Part shown: positions 1-8,687 of the stretch, piece by piece
How the letters are laid out: each line of letters starts with the position of its first letter
Numbering within the stretch: position 1 is the stretch's first letter
Assembly (NCBI GenBank): GCA_032027145.1
Contig: JAVSMP010000001.1
Span: 958,903 to 1,022,902, forward strand
DNA from: Ignavibacterium sp.
GTDB taxonomy: Bacteria > Bacteroidota > Ignavibacteria > Ignavibacteriales > Ignavibacteriaceae
Length of the DNA: 64,000 nucleotides
Direction of reading: 5' to 3'
The notes under the pieces: model-generated
What the model was told of the DNA's origin: nothing
What the model saw: the letters and a program-made list of their open reading frames with translations, nothing else
Databases searched by the model: none
Program-made: the position numbers and the translations under genes

Positions 1-1355
1 TAATTTTGAGAAAGGAAAAACTCAAAAGGGATTCCAACTTCAACTTCTACTATATTTGAGTATTCGAATGACCCATCAAAATCTATTTGCTTTAATCTGT
101 ATTGATATTTCCCAGTTTCTAAATTCTTATCAACAAAAGAATATGCTTGGGGTTCTGTTGTTGTAACATTTCCATTTACAAAACCGATATTTATCCATTC
201 CTCATTTTTCGTCTCTCGTCTTTCGATTTGAAATCCCTGATTATTCATCTCTGTAGCAGTAACCCAAGTAAGTAAAACATTTTCATTGATTACTTCGATA
301 GAAAATGATGAAAGTTCTACTGGTACAATCCTGGTTGCAGTTCTGTACACCCCATCTAAATGATTCCCTGACCAAATATAGCCACTTAAATCTGTAGCAA
401 GCCAAAATGCCCCTTGACCAGGTAATCCGTAATTTAACCATGAAATACCATTGTCATTGGTAAGATATACGTACCCCGCACTAGCATAGATATCATCATT
501 TGAGTATACTACGAAATCAATTGGACAAGATAAGCCTGAAAAGGTATTTGTATTTAACCAATTTAATCCATCATCTGTTGTTTTATAAATCCCGCATGAT
601 CCTAACCCTGGATCATACGCACTTGCCAGAACAGAACCACCCGCCAGATAGACCAATGTAGTTACTCCAAGAAATGTATGTCTGTCCCAATTCAATCCTA
701 AATCTGTTGAACGATATAGACCGAACCAGGAAGCAAAGTCATTTCCAAAAAACATATAGCCATTTGTATTTTTTCCAATATTCCTTGCTCCAGGATCAGT
801 AAAATTTGTACTTTGCCAAGTAATACCATTATCAGTTGATCTATGTATGCCATAATAATTACTTGCATACATAATTCCACCAATTTCATTAGGTATTATC
901 GTTATATCATAAAATTCATTTACTAATTTGCTGTTTAATGTATCTGCTATCTTTGCCCAATATTCACCCCCATCAGTTGATTTATACAAACCACATCCGG
1001 TATTAGGAAAACTAGTTGCTCCTATAAAAATATTTCCTTCATAATCAATAAAAATTTTGTTTATCAATCCAACTTGTAATCCATTATTTTTAAATATCCA
1101 TGTCCCTCCATTATCTGTAGTTTTAAATACACCACCATTAGAACCAATGTAAATATATCCACTATCATCAGTTGCAATATCAAATACTTCTTCCCCTGCC
1201 AGCCCCATAAATTCCCACTGCGGGGTTTGTGCGAGAGTTTTATAATTTAATAATGTGGTTATCAGTATAATGAGAATCTTAAATCTATAGAGAATTAACT
1301 TATGGGGGTTAAATGATTTGTGTACAGCAAATCTTGTTCTGATTTTAGTTTCCAT
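1..1355 (-). CDS. BNR-repeat secreted protein, T9SS cargo (C-terminus beyond window)
   Basis: The frame is open from an ATG at 1355 to the left edge; 451 codons are visible and the end is missing. It is a paralogue of the next gene (1705-3333). The first ~43 residues (long signal peptide ending TLAQ) are essentially identical, and the body has the same Asp-box repeats (S/T-T/x-D-x-G-x-x-W), such as STDGGEYW and STDLGLNW. A PVEL...TWVTATEMNNQGFEIER segment precedes the sorting tail, whose first residues (SQN) are reached at base 1. Relative to the paralogue the body is 12 codons shorter, in frame. The ATG is supported by AGGAGA about 8 bases upstream. Such propellers are exported to the surface; the ligand is unknown. 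Confidence 0.85.
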   Translation of the reverse strand, partial: METKIRTRFAVHKSFNPHKLILYRFKILIILITTLLNYKTLAQTPQWEFMGLAGEEVFDIATDDSGYIYIGSNGGVFKTTDNGGTWIFKNNGLQVGLINKIFIDYEGNIFIGATSFPNTGCGLYKSTDGGEYWAKIADTLNSKLVNEFYDITIIPNEIGGIMYASNYYGIHRSTDNGITWQSTNFTDPGARNIGKNTNGYMFFGNDFASWFGLYRSTDLGLNWDRHTFLGVTTLVYLAGGSVLASAYDPGLGSCGIYKTTDDGLNWLNTNTFSGLSCPIDFVVYSNDDIYASAGYVYLTNDNGISWLNYGLPGQGAFWLATDLSGYIWSGNHLDGVYRTATRIVPVELSSFSIEVINENVLLTWVTATEMNNQGFQIERRETKNEEWINIGFVNGNVTTTEPQAYSFVDKNLETGKYQYRLKQIDFDGSFEYSNIVEVEVGIPFEFFLSQN

Positions 1356-1940
1356 ACCAATCTTCTCCTATATTTTATTCTAACAAATATTAAGCCTAAA
1401 ACGTATCTTAAAATTATGTTAAAAATAAAGCCGTAACAAATTGTGGCGGGTAAAATGTATTATGCTTAAGAAAGAATTACAAAGAAAAAATATTTTACAA
1501 AGCCTTTTAAGTAATGTAAGCTAAATAATCGTTGGTAAAAATACTTTTAAATCGTTTTATAACAATAGAGTAATTTATTTTCTGTTTTTTGTATTGAAAT
1601 AAATAAGGCGATCCAAAGACCGCCTTATTATTCTTAAATGTTGGATGTTCAGTTTTCTAAAACATTAATGCATTTATTGAACATATATGATTATAGATTG
1701 ATCGTTACTTTAACAGTATCATTTTCTTAGATGAAACAAAATCACCACTTTGTATACTATATATATAAACACCACTTGGAAGATTGCTTGCATTGAATTC
1801 AACTTCATAATTTCCTGCTGGTTTTATCTCATTTACTAATGTTCTTACTTCTTCACCAAGAGAATTAAATATTTTCAAAGATACTTTTCCATCATCCTTT
1901 AATGAATATTTTATTATTGTACTTGGATTAAATGGGTTGG
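1207..1940 (-). repeat. Constant block L1: T9SS tail / intergenic / signal peptide
   Basis: About 735 bp nearly identical to 3185-3918 at an offset of 1978. In transcription order it holds the C-terminal sorting tail of the 1705-3333 gene, a terminator hairpin, a 349-bp intergenic stretch, and the ribosome binding site and signal peptide of the next gene (start 1355). Identity falls off sharply on both sides, where the protein bodies diverge. Seen directly by aligning the two stretches. Confidence 0.9.
1602..1629 (-). terminator. Hairpin terminator after 1705-3333 gene
   Basis: Nine-base stem AATAAGGCG / CGCCTTATT with a 10-base loop, followed on the minus strand by TATTTC. It lies about 75 bases past the stop at 1705 and is repeated at 3580. 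Confidence 0.6.
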
Positions 1941-3333
1941 GATAATTCTGAGAAAGGAAAAACTCAAAAGGGATTCGAACTTTAACTTCTACTATATTTG
2001 AATATTCGAATGAACCATCAAAATCTAGCTGCTTAAGTCGGTAATTATAGCAACCATTATTAACATCGTGGTCAATAAAAGTATAGTGCCTTATTTCTGT
2101 TGTTGTTCCATTGCCATTAATAAAACCTATATTCTCCCAATCTTCATCTGTATTCTCATTTCTTACTTCTAGCTTCTCGCTTCTTTCAATCTCAAAACCC
2201 TGGTTATTAATTTCTGTTGCTGTTGTCCAATTTAGTATAACGTCATTTTCATTTACCGAAGCGGAAAAAGTAATTAGTTCTACTGGTACGGTTCTTCCTT
2301 CGGTTCTATATACACCTTCCTGATGTGCACCAGCCCAAAGATATCCGCTTGAGTCAATTGAAAGGCAAGTAACGGGATGGTAGCCCGATAGACCATAATT
2401 GGCCCATGAATTACCATTGTTAGAAGAAAGATATACCCCATCATAATTTAAACCACCTATGAAAACATAAACGTCATCATTAGTATCTAAGACAAAATCA
2501 CTTGGATAATCTAGGCCAGAAATTGTATTAGTATTTATCCAATTTGAACCATTATTTGTAGTTTTATAAATCCCAAATGAACCTGATCCAGGATCATAAC
2601 AACCGGTTAGAACAGAACCATCTCTTAAATAAACCATTGAACTTACTCCAAGAAATGTATGTCTTTCCCAGTTCAAACCTAAATCAGTAGAACGATAAAT
2701 ACCGAACCACGAAGCTAAATTATTTCCAAAAAACATATAGCCATTTGTGTTTATTCCTATATTTCTGGCTCCGGGGTCAGTAAAACTTGTACTCTGCCAC
2801 ATTTGACCATCATCGGTTGATCTGTAAACACCGTAATAATTACTTACATATATAAAACCACCCGGCTCATTTGGGATTATGGTCACATCTTCAAAATAAT
2901 TTACAGGCCCACCATTTAATGTGTCTGCAAATCCTACCCAATTTTCTCCTCCATCAGTTGATTTATACAACCCATAACCCGGAAAATTAGCAGAACCGCA
3001 TAAATATATATTTCCTGCATAATCGATAAAAAGCTTGTAAACATCTCCTATTTGTAGTCCATTATTTTTAAATTCCCACGAAGCTCCGTCATCAGTTGAT
3101 TTAAAAATACCTGTCCAGGAAGCTACATAAACATTCCCGCTGTCATCTACTGCAATATCATATATTTCTTCACCTGCTAAACCCATAAATTCCCACTGCG
3201 GGGTTTGTGCGAGAGTTTTATAATTTAATAATGTGGTTATCAGTATAATGAGAATCTTAAATCTATAGAGAATTAACTTATGGGGGTTAAATGATTTGTG
3301 TACAGCAAATCTTGTTCTGATTTTAGTTTCCAT
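1705..3333 (-). CDS. BNR/Asp-box repeat secreted protein with T9SS sorting tail
   Basis: 542 residues. The N-terminus is a long signal peptide (hydrophobic about 25-38, ending KTLAQ). At least six Asp-box motifs follow (STDDGASW, STDGGENW, STDDGQMW, STDLGLNW, TTNNGSNW, SSNNGNSW), spaced as in sialidase/VPS10-type beta-propellers. A fibronectin-like segment around 375-455 (ILNWTTATEINNQGFEIER) leads to the T9SS tail from about residue 462 (QNYPNPFNPST) to the final KKMILLK. The catalytic residues of sialidases are not recognisable, so a structural or binding role is more likely. It sits between two copies of the constant block and is a tandem paralogue of the 1-1355 gene. AGGAGA precedes the ATG. 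Confidence 0.9.
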   Translation of the reverse strand: METKIRTRFAVHKSFNPHKLILYRFKILIILITTLLNYKTLAQTPQWEFMGLAGEEIYDIAVDDSGNVYVASWTGIFKSTDDGASWEFKNNGLQIGDVYKLFIDYAGNIYLCGSANFPGYGLYKSTDGGENWVGFADTLNGGPVNYFEDVTIIPNEPGGFIYVSNYYGVYRSTDDGQMWQSTSFTDPGARNIGINTNGYMFFGNNLASWFGIYRSTDLGLNWERHTFLGVSSMVYLRDGSVLTGCYDPGSGSFGIYKTTNNGSNWINTNTISGLDYPSDFVLDTNDDVYVFIGGLNYDGVYLSSNNGNSWANYGLSGYHPVTCLSIDSSGYLWAGAHQEGVYRTEGRTVPVELITFSASVNENDVILNWTTATEINNQGFEIERSEKLEVRNENTDEDWENIGFINGNGTTTEIRHYTFIDHDVNNGCYNYRLKQLDFDGSFEYSNIVEVKVRIPFEFFLSQNYPNPFNPSTIIKYSLKDDGKVSLKIFNSLGEEVRTLVNEIKPAGNYEVEFNASNLPSGVYIYSIQSGDFVSSKKMILLK

Positions 3334-3918
3334 ACCAATCTTCTCCTATATTTTATTCTAACAAATATTAAGCCTAAAACGTATCTTAAAATTATGTTAA
3401 AAATAAAGCCGTAACAAATTGTGGCGGGTAAAATGTATTATGCTTAAGAAAGAATTACAAAGAAAAAATATTTTACAAAGCCTTTTAAGTAATGTAAGCT
3501 AAATAATCGTTGGTAAAAATACTTTTAAATCGTTTTATAACAATAGAGTAATTTATTTTCTGTTTTTTGTATTGAAATAAATAAGGCGATCCAAAGACCG
3601 CCTTATTATTCTTAAATGTTGGATGTTCAGTTTTCTAAAACATTAATGCATTTATTGAACATATATGATTATAGATTGATCGTTACTTTAACAGTATCAT
3701 TTTCTTAGATGAAACAAAATCACCACTTTGTATACTATATATATAAACACCACTTGGAAGATTGCTTGCATTGAATTCAACTTCATAATTTCCTGCTGGT
3801 TTTATCTCATTTACTAATGTTCTTACTTCTTCACCAAGAGAATTAAATATTTTCAAAGATACTTTTCCGTCATCTTTTAATGAGTATTTTATTATTGTAC
3901 TTGGGTTAAATGGATTTG
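3185..3918 (-). repeat. Constant block L2: T9SS tail / intergenic / signal peptide
   Basis: Second copy of the 1207-1940 block. Here the tail belongs to the lipase gene (3683-5525) and the signal peptide to the 1705-3333 gene, so two unrelated proteins share a nearly identical C-terminus at DNA level. A few silent changes occur in the tail (for example at 3869-3917); the intergenic part looks identical. Confidence 0.9.
3580..3607 (-). terminator. Hairpin terminator after the lipase gene
   Basis: Same 9-bp stem and loop as 1602-1629, carried in the second constant block, about 75 bases past the stop at 3683. Confidence 0.6.
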
Positions 3919-5525
3919 GATAATTATCATATAATTTATTTTCTGTTGGTATAATTGGCTGTTCATTAAGTTTTGCAAGATTATTTTGTTTTGCCAAGAA
4001 AGTTGTATCAGTTTCATACCTGCCGACTGTTTTTAGAATATAAGCTCTGTTGCCGCTGTTTATGGTTGTGCTAAAGCTTAAATCTATTCTTTCAGTTGGG
4101 TACATCTCAGAATAGTTTTGATCTATGTCCGTTAGTTTTGATTTTATATCCCCATTTACGCTGTGAACAGCAGAAACTAATGGCAATTCTCTTGTTCTTG
4201 CTGTTCTTAAATCTGTTACAAAGACAAAGTAATCTAATGTTATTTCTTTATTAACTGTAATTTGAATTGTACCTGTAGGAAGATTTCTTAACTTTTTGCT
4301 TATGATGCTTCTGTTTGGTCTAAAATAAAAGTTTGTAATTGGTACTTTTTCAATAACTGTTTTTTCATTTTCACCGCTTATTTTACTTTCTTTTAGAACA
4401 TTAAGTAATAAGGATGGACGATCTTTGATAATTATTGGTTCCTCGCCGCCCAACACAACATCACCATCTCCTTCGGTTGCATTTCTGGTTATTGTTATTT
4501 CATCACCAGGATAAAGTTTAACTACAACTGAATCCATTGATAACAAGTTTTCTGTTACATCTATATTGCCATTTAACATTATCCTTGCTGGTAATATACC
4601 TTTGTAGTTTATTACCTGTCCTTCATCATTCACGACTATGGTTTCATCAGGGTTAGCTCTGGTTTCAAGTAAACTAACATTATCGAACCAGGTGTGTTCT
4701 GTTTGAGGTTCGTGTATTGTTAGGTTTAATTTGTTGTTTACAGGTGTTAACGGTGTGTTAATTAAATAATAATCAGTTACATCTTTGCCGGGGGTCAGAA
4801 TGGGCAAGCATTCTAAAAAGTATTGGATCTTGCTCGGTGGCAGCAATACCAACTTTAATAGTGTTGTTTTCATAATTAGTTTGTTGGTTAATATTAGCGA
4901 TTGCCTGTGAGTTAGTTTTTAAGTCATTAAAACCAGGGCTATCTAACAAACAGGACACTATCGCATCCGAGAGTAAACTACCACCCCAAAGTAAAGAGGC
5001 TGTTACCCAATACTGTTCGTGCCTTCCAGTTTCATAAGTAAAGCCTAAGCCTTGTAAAGGATCATCCATTAAAATACCTGTTGGGGCAACTATTGAGTAT
5101 GCACCTAGAATCAGAGTCTTAATTGCCTCAGGTCTGTTATTTGCTACTTTTGAGCCCAAATGCGGAGAACCAATAGTATAATGCTGATTTATTCTTTGAG
5201 AAAGATTATTGTCAAATTGTCTTTTCAAATGTGTTCTTGTGGTAACACCACCCATACTATATGAAATTGCAATACCAGAATTAATATTATACTGGTTTAA
5301 GTAATTCCTTAGATTCAAGCTTTGTGTTGCAGCCGTTTGCGATCCATTTAGGTTGGGTTGATAGATGTATGAATAACCAAACTCATTTTGAATCAATTGT
5401 TTTACATCTGTATTTGTAAAAACACCTCCATTGTTCATCCAGCCGTGTACTAAAATATAATTCTGACCAAAAATAAACTGAGCATAAATTATAAAACTAC
5501 TTAATAAAAAAATAAATATTTTCAT
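3683..5525 (-). pseudogene. Secreted alpha/beta-hydrolase (lipase-like) with T9SS tail, frameshifted
   Basis: Two overlapping frames form one gene. The 5' part (5525-4773, 250 residues) has a signal peptide (MKIFIFLLSS..FIFGQ), an HG oxyanion motif (27-28) and the nucleophile motif SYSMGG with Ser90, as in lipases and acyltransferases. It runs out at SDPRQRCN. The 3' part, open from 4873 to 3683, continues as GKDVTDYYLINTPL and ends in the NYPNPFNPST sorting tail. Removing one base from the G5 tract at 4790-4794 joins them as SDPGKDVTDYY, giving about 614 residues. Either a genuine frameshift, a phase-variable tract, or a base-call error. It follows the PQQ lipoprotein gene by 12 bases with AAAGGGA as ribosome binding site, so the two are probably co-transcribed. 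Confidence 0.8.
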
Positions 5526-5537
5526 TTTAGTCCCTTT

Positions 5538-6626
5538 CTAAAATTGATAAGCAATAACTGCAAAGTTATCACCAGGATTTTCAAATGCCGTTAAATACAT
5601 TTTGCCATCACCATCCCAAATAACAGATGAATAATCATATTTATCTCCTGTTCGACTTGAAATATCGTGTATTAGTTTTCCGGTTTTTTTATCACAAATT
5701 ATAATTGCGCCTGAAATAAATACGACCATATCTCCATAAAACTGGGGCGGTATTCTGCTAATTGATCCCACAGTTTGATAAGACCAGACAAAATTTCCAT
5801 TTGTAGCATTAATTGCATAACAAGTACGATTTAAAGTACCTGTATAAACTATACCTTCAGAAATCCTTGGCGGTGTTTCGGATGGCGCATCCATTAAATA
5901 AGTCCAGATTGAATCACCTGTCTCTTTATTAAAACAGTATAAATACCGATTGTCCGAACTTACATAAACGTTATTATTCCAAATTCCGACACCAGTTACA
6001 GAACCACCAAACTGACTTTTATCTTCATAATAAGGGATGATTTTTCTGAATATCACTTCACCAGTATATTTATTAAGACAATAAAAGTAACCATCCTGTC
6101 TATGCATCGCCCCAGTAACAAAATATAATTTCTCAGAGTTAATTTCTGGATTGAAGGAATTCTTACCAATTATTTCAGTTGACCATATTAAGCTACCGTC
6201 AGATTTCTGTAATGCAGAAATTCTATTTTCTTCAGTAACATATAAAGCAAATTCATCTGCCGCAGTTATTACCGTCCACTGAAACCCATATTTAGTCCAA
6301 ATTATTGATAAGGTTTTTGGATTAATGGAATGAAGAGCTCCGCCTCGAGTGCCATTATAAATAGTGCTATCGAAAAGAGATGGCGAACCGAAAAGGTTTG
6401 TTGGGGTAACATTAACTTTACTTTTGTTACCACTAGCCTTTTCGATTTTATAGAAATTTGTAAAAGAACCATTAAAGTAAATATACCTATCATCCATAAC
6501 CATCGGAGAATGTGCTGATTCTTCTAGTGGAATAATCCAAACGGCTTTTTTATAACTAGGTTCAATCGGATTATCACAGCCTAAAAGCCATAACAGCATA
6601 TATATAAAAATTAATTTTGAATACAT
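5538..6626 (-). CDS. PQQ-type beta-propeller lipoprotein
   Basis: 362 residues. A short hydrophobic leader ends in the lipobox LLGC (Cys17), so it is an exported lipoprotein. The rest is a series of PQQ/BamB-like blades, each with a variable strand, a YC/YA-F/I-N core and a G-x-x-x-W turn (ALQKSDGSLIWSTEI, CFNKETGDSIWTYLM, AINATNGNFVWSYQT). PQQ-binding enzymes of this fold are much longer and have catalytic Asp residues; this looks like a stand-alone propeller used for binding or assembly. It lies 12 bases upstream of the frameshifted lipase gene in the same direction. Its partner is unknown. Confidence 0.85.
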   Translation of the reverse strand: MYSKLIFIYMLLWLLGCDNPIEPSYKKAVWIIPLEESAHSPMVMDDRYIYFNGSFTNFYKIEKASGNKSKVNVTPTNLFGSPSLFDSTIYNGTRGGALHSINPKTLSIIWTKYGFQWTVITAADEFALYVTEENRISALQKSDGSLIWSTEIIGKNSFNPEINSEKLYFVTGAMHRQDGYFYCLNKYTGEVIFRKIIPYYEDKSQFGGSVTGVGIWNNNVYVSSDNRYLYCFNKETGDSIWTYLMDAPSETPPRISEGIVYTGTLNRTCYAINATNGNFVWSYQTVGSISRIPPQFYGDMVVFISGAIIICDKKTGKLIHDISSRTGDKYDYSSVIWDGDGKMYLTAFENPGDNFAVIAYQF

Positions 6627-6630
6627 TTTG

Positions 6631-6861
6631 CTACTCTACTGTTCCATTTGTTTCTAAAGTAATATTTCTAATTGTTTCAATTGTATCAAACCACGGTACT
6701 GAATTGCCAGCTTCTTTATGTTTTGTTAGTTTCTCAGTAAACCTGTTCATTTTCTCTTTGTCATAAAGAAAATTTTTTAATTTATTTAATCGTTTGATTT
6801 CATCATCAGCACCAACTTCAATCGCTTTACGTTTACTATCAATATTAGACTTTGACTTCTT
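6631..6861 (-). pseudogene. 3' part of exported-protein gene split by the IS3 element
   Basis: On the minus strand this reads in one frame to a TAG at 6631-6633, ending TIRNITLETNGTVE. Removing the IS and one copy of the 4-base target duplication fuses it in frame with the piece at 8262-8532, giving an uninterrupted protein of 165 residues across the join (QNIKKSKSNIDSKRK). The C-terminal half is rich in Lys, Asn and Asp and probably helical. No family recognised. Confidence 0.85.
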
Positions 6862-6911
6862 TGTATTGGTTCAGCGGAAAATGGAATTTGGTGTTAACTA
6901 AATAAGGTAGA

Positions 6912-7871
6912 TTAGCTTGCATATCTAACCTCAATTCTTTTCAGTTTAGCTTCTTTAAGTTTTCGTTCTCTTACTTTCAGCTTTTCTTCAACTCTGTCAA
7001 TAAGAAAATCTTCAGGTGTTAAATAAAACAACGAACTGTGAAGTCTTTTAGTATTGTAGTAATCAATATAAGATGAAATCTGTTTGCGTGCATCATCAAG
7101 ATTGATTAAAGAGGTTTTCATTAAGCAGTCCTGATGAATAGTTCTATGGTATCGTTCGATCTTGCCATTACTCTGAGGATAAGCAACAGAGGTTCTTATA
7201 TGCTGAAGTCCTAGAAGCTTCAGATATTCAGCAAAGTCTTTGGAAATAAACTGAGGACCATTATCTGAAATGATTCTTGGCTTTGTGCCGGGGTACTTCT
7301 CTAAAGCTCTCTGCAAGGTTAACTGAACATCAAACTGTTGCATACTTCGTCTTAGTTCGTGATGAACTATATATCGTGAGTAACCATCAATAACAGAAAT
7401 AAGAAACAGAAAAGTTCCGTGATAGTTAACATACTTAATATCGGTATGCCAGTGCTGGTGAGGAGCTGTTGGCTGATCAAAGCCACCTCCTTTAGAAGAT
7501 CTTTTAACTTTATTCCACCTGTTAAGTAAGCCGGCAGCTTTAAGTATTCTGTAAGTAGTAGCAGGCGAAACAGCAACAACATTATCATCAATCATCTTGT
7601 AAGTAAGGCGTCTGTAACCTTCTACGGGATGAACTTTAGCATAGACAATAATGGCTTTCTTCTCCCAGTCCAGGCACCAATGTTCCTTGGAAGTCTTTCC
7701 GTTATGGTTATTTTTTACTCCTTTCCTCTCAATCCAGGAATAATATTTACTGGAACTAATGCCTAAAAGAGGAGTGATGCCTTTAAGCGGAATATCAGTC
7801 TTGAGTCTTATGAAGTTTACAAACTCCACAACATTATCTCTTACGTCAGGTTCAACCCACTTTCTGTTCAT
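6912..7871 (-). CDS. IS3-family transposase OrfB (DDE integrase domain)
   Basis: 319 residues. An N-terminal helix-turn-helix-like region (HTH_21-like, ~50-110, with VEGYRRLTYKM) precedes an rve integrase core. The catalytic triad is D144 (HTDIKYV), D203 (SDNGPQF) and E239 (NGKIERYHR), with the 35-residue D-E spacing typical of IS3 elements. It starts at an ATG that overlaps the orfA stop (ATGA), so it may be made by translational coupling or re-initiation rather than only by the programmed -1 frameshift common in the family. Length and motifs suggest it is functional. Confidence 0.95.
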   Translation of the reverse strand: MNRKWVEPDVRDNVVEFVNFIRLKTDIPLKGITPLLGISSSKYYSWIERKGVKNNHNGKTSKEHWCLDWEKKAIIVYAKVHPVEGYRRLTYKMIDDNVVAVSPATTYRILKAAGLLNRWNKVKRSSKGGGFDQPTAPHQHWHTDIKYVNYHGTFLFLISVIDGYSRYIVHHELRRSMQQFDVQLTLQRALEKYPGTKPRIISDNGPQFISKDFAEYLKLLGLQHIRTSVAYPQSNGKIERYHRTIHQDCLMKTSLINLDDARKQISSYIDYYNTKRLHSSLFYLTPEDFLIDRVEEKLKVRERKLKEAKLKRIEVRYAS

Positions 7872-8194
7872 ATCTCCCCATCTATACTTTTTTTTATTTC
7901 GATGTTTTCTTTAAGCAGAAAGGCTATCGCCTCCTCACGATCTCTTAATTTAGACTGAAGCTTTTCAATCTTTTTCTGTTCCAGGGAGGTTTGTTTCTGA
8001 TTAACTGATTTACTCTGAAAAATATCTTTAGCATATTCAAAGAGTTTTTTCTTCCAGTTATAGATGTCGTTAGGGTGAACCTGGTACTTTTCAGCAAGCT
8101 GGCTGATGGGAAGATTGTTTTCAAGAAGTTCTCTAAGGATAAGAACTTTCTGATCCGGGGAGTAATGTTTTCTTTCTCTTTTTGTTTCGGACAT
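7868..8194 (-). CDS. IS3-family transposase OrfA (DNA-binding subunit)
   Basis: 108 residues. A Transposase_8 helix-turn-helix spans about residues 10-60 (YSPDQKVLILRELLENN...VHPNDIYNWKKKL), followed by a Lys/Glu-rich heptad region (70-105) that fits the leucine zipper used for multimerisation in this family. It binds the IS ends and works with OrfB. GAAAGGAAAT lies just upstream of the ATG, and the stop overlaps the orfB start by four bases. Confidence 0.93.
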   Translation of the reverse strand: MSETKRERKHYSPDQKVLILRELLENNLPISQLAEKYQVHPNDIYNWKKKLFEYAKDIFQSKSVNQKQTSLEQKKIEKLQSKLRDREEAIAFLLKENIEIKKSIDGEI

Positions 8195-8261
8195 TAGAAT
8201 TTCCTTTCTATTTTTACATTACACAAAATTATAAAATTCCATTTCCTTCTGAAGCGTTACA

Positions 8262-8532
8262 TCTTCTTTATGTTTTGAATTTTAATTATAAGTTTATCAA
8301 TAGTACTGGGTGAAAGTTCATAAATGATTTCATCATTTTTGTTCTTAAATACTAATTTAGTGTATTCTGCCTTGGTTGTCGGATCGGTTTCCGGTGTTGG
8401 TTCAACTATAAGATTACCGCTAACATTCCAGTCTGGTATATTGTATGTTATCGTAGATGATTGTGCAAATGAATTTGCACAGAAAAAATATGCAAATAGA
8501 GGTATAATGATTTTATATAATTGATTTTTCAT
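8262..8532 (-). pseudogene. 5' part of exported-protein gene split by the IS3 element
   Basis: Starts at an ATG (AAGGGA upstream) with a clear signal peptide ending CANSFAQ, then a short domain (TYNIPDWNVSGNLIVEPTPE...). The reading frame now stops at IKKM inside the IS terminal repeat, giving a 91-residue product. The missing end is at 6631-6861. The intact ancestor was a 165-residue exported protein of unknown function, upstream of and co-directional with the PQQ lipoprotein and lipase genes. Confidence 0.85.
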
Positions 8533-8659
8533 ATCAAGTTCCCTTATAAAATTTGATCAATATTTTACTTATTTATTGATTACAGCCCTCAAAGGATAAG
8601 TTTCCTTAATGATGTCTCTTGCCGGAGAAATTTTAATGGTACTGTCTTAGGGGGCTACT

Positions 8660-8674
8660 TTATAAACTGTCCAT
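8660..8674 (-). other. Four-codon mini-ORF with a near-perfect Shine-Dalgarno
   Basis: Directly after, and overlapping, the stop codon of the 8688-9770 gene is AAGGAGGTGAT, a full match to the 16S anti-Shine-Dalgarno. It is followed by ATG-GAC-AGT-TTA-TAA. Downstream, 8575-8650 could encode a short tail (KISPARDIIKETYPLRAV) in another frame, so this may instead be debris of a lost gene. A similar mini-ORF lies at 9940-9954. Confidence 0.35.
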
Positions 8675-8687
8675 TGGTATCACCTCC

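Larger units (their letters stand above)
6862..8261 (-). mobile_element. Complete IS3-family insertion sequence (1400 bp)
   Basis: Two overlapping transposase frames lie between imperfect terminal inverted repeats of about 30 bp. The right end reads TGTAACGCTTCAGAAGG inward and the left end TGTATTGGTTCAGCGG, both followed by AAATGGAATTT. The element is flanked by a perfect 4-base duplication TCTT (6858-6861 and 8262-8265). Intact frames and an exact duplication point to a recent insertion. A deleted relative lies at 49288-49515. Confidence 0.93.

Noticed and set aside
1-5525. Sialidase activity for the BNR proteins
   Set aside because: Asp-boxes alone define a propeller fold; the catalytic arginine triad and Tyr/Glu pair could not be identified.
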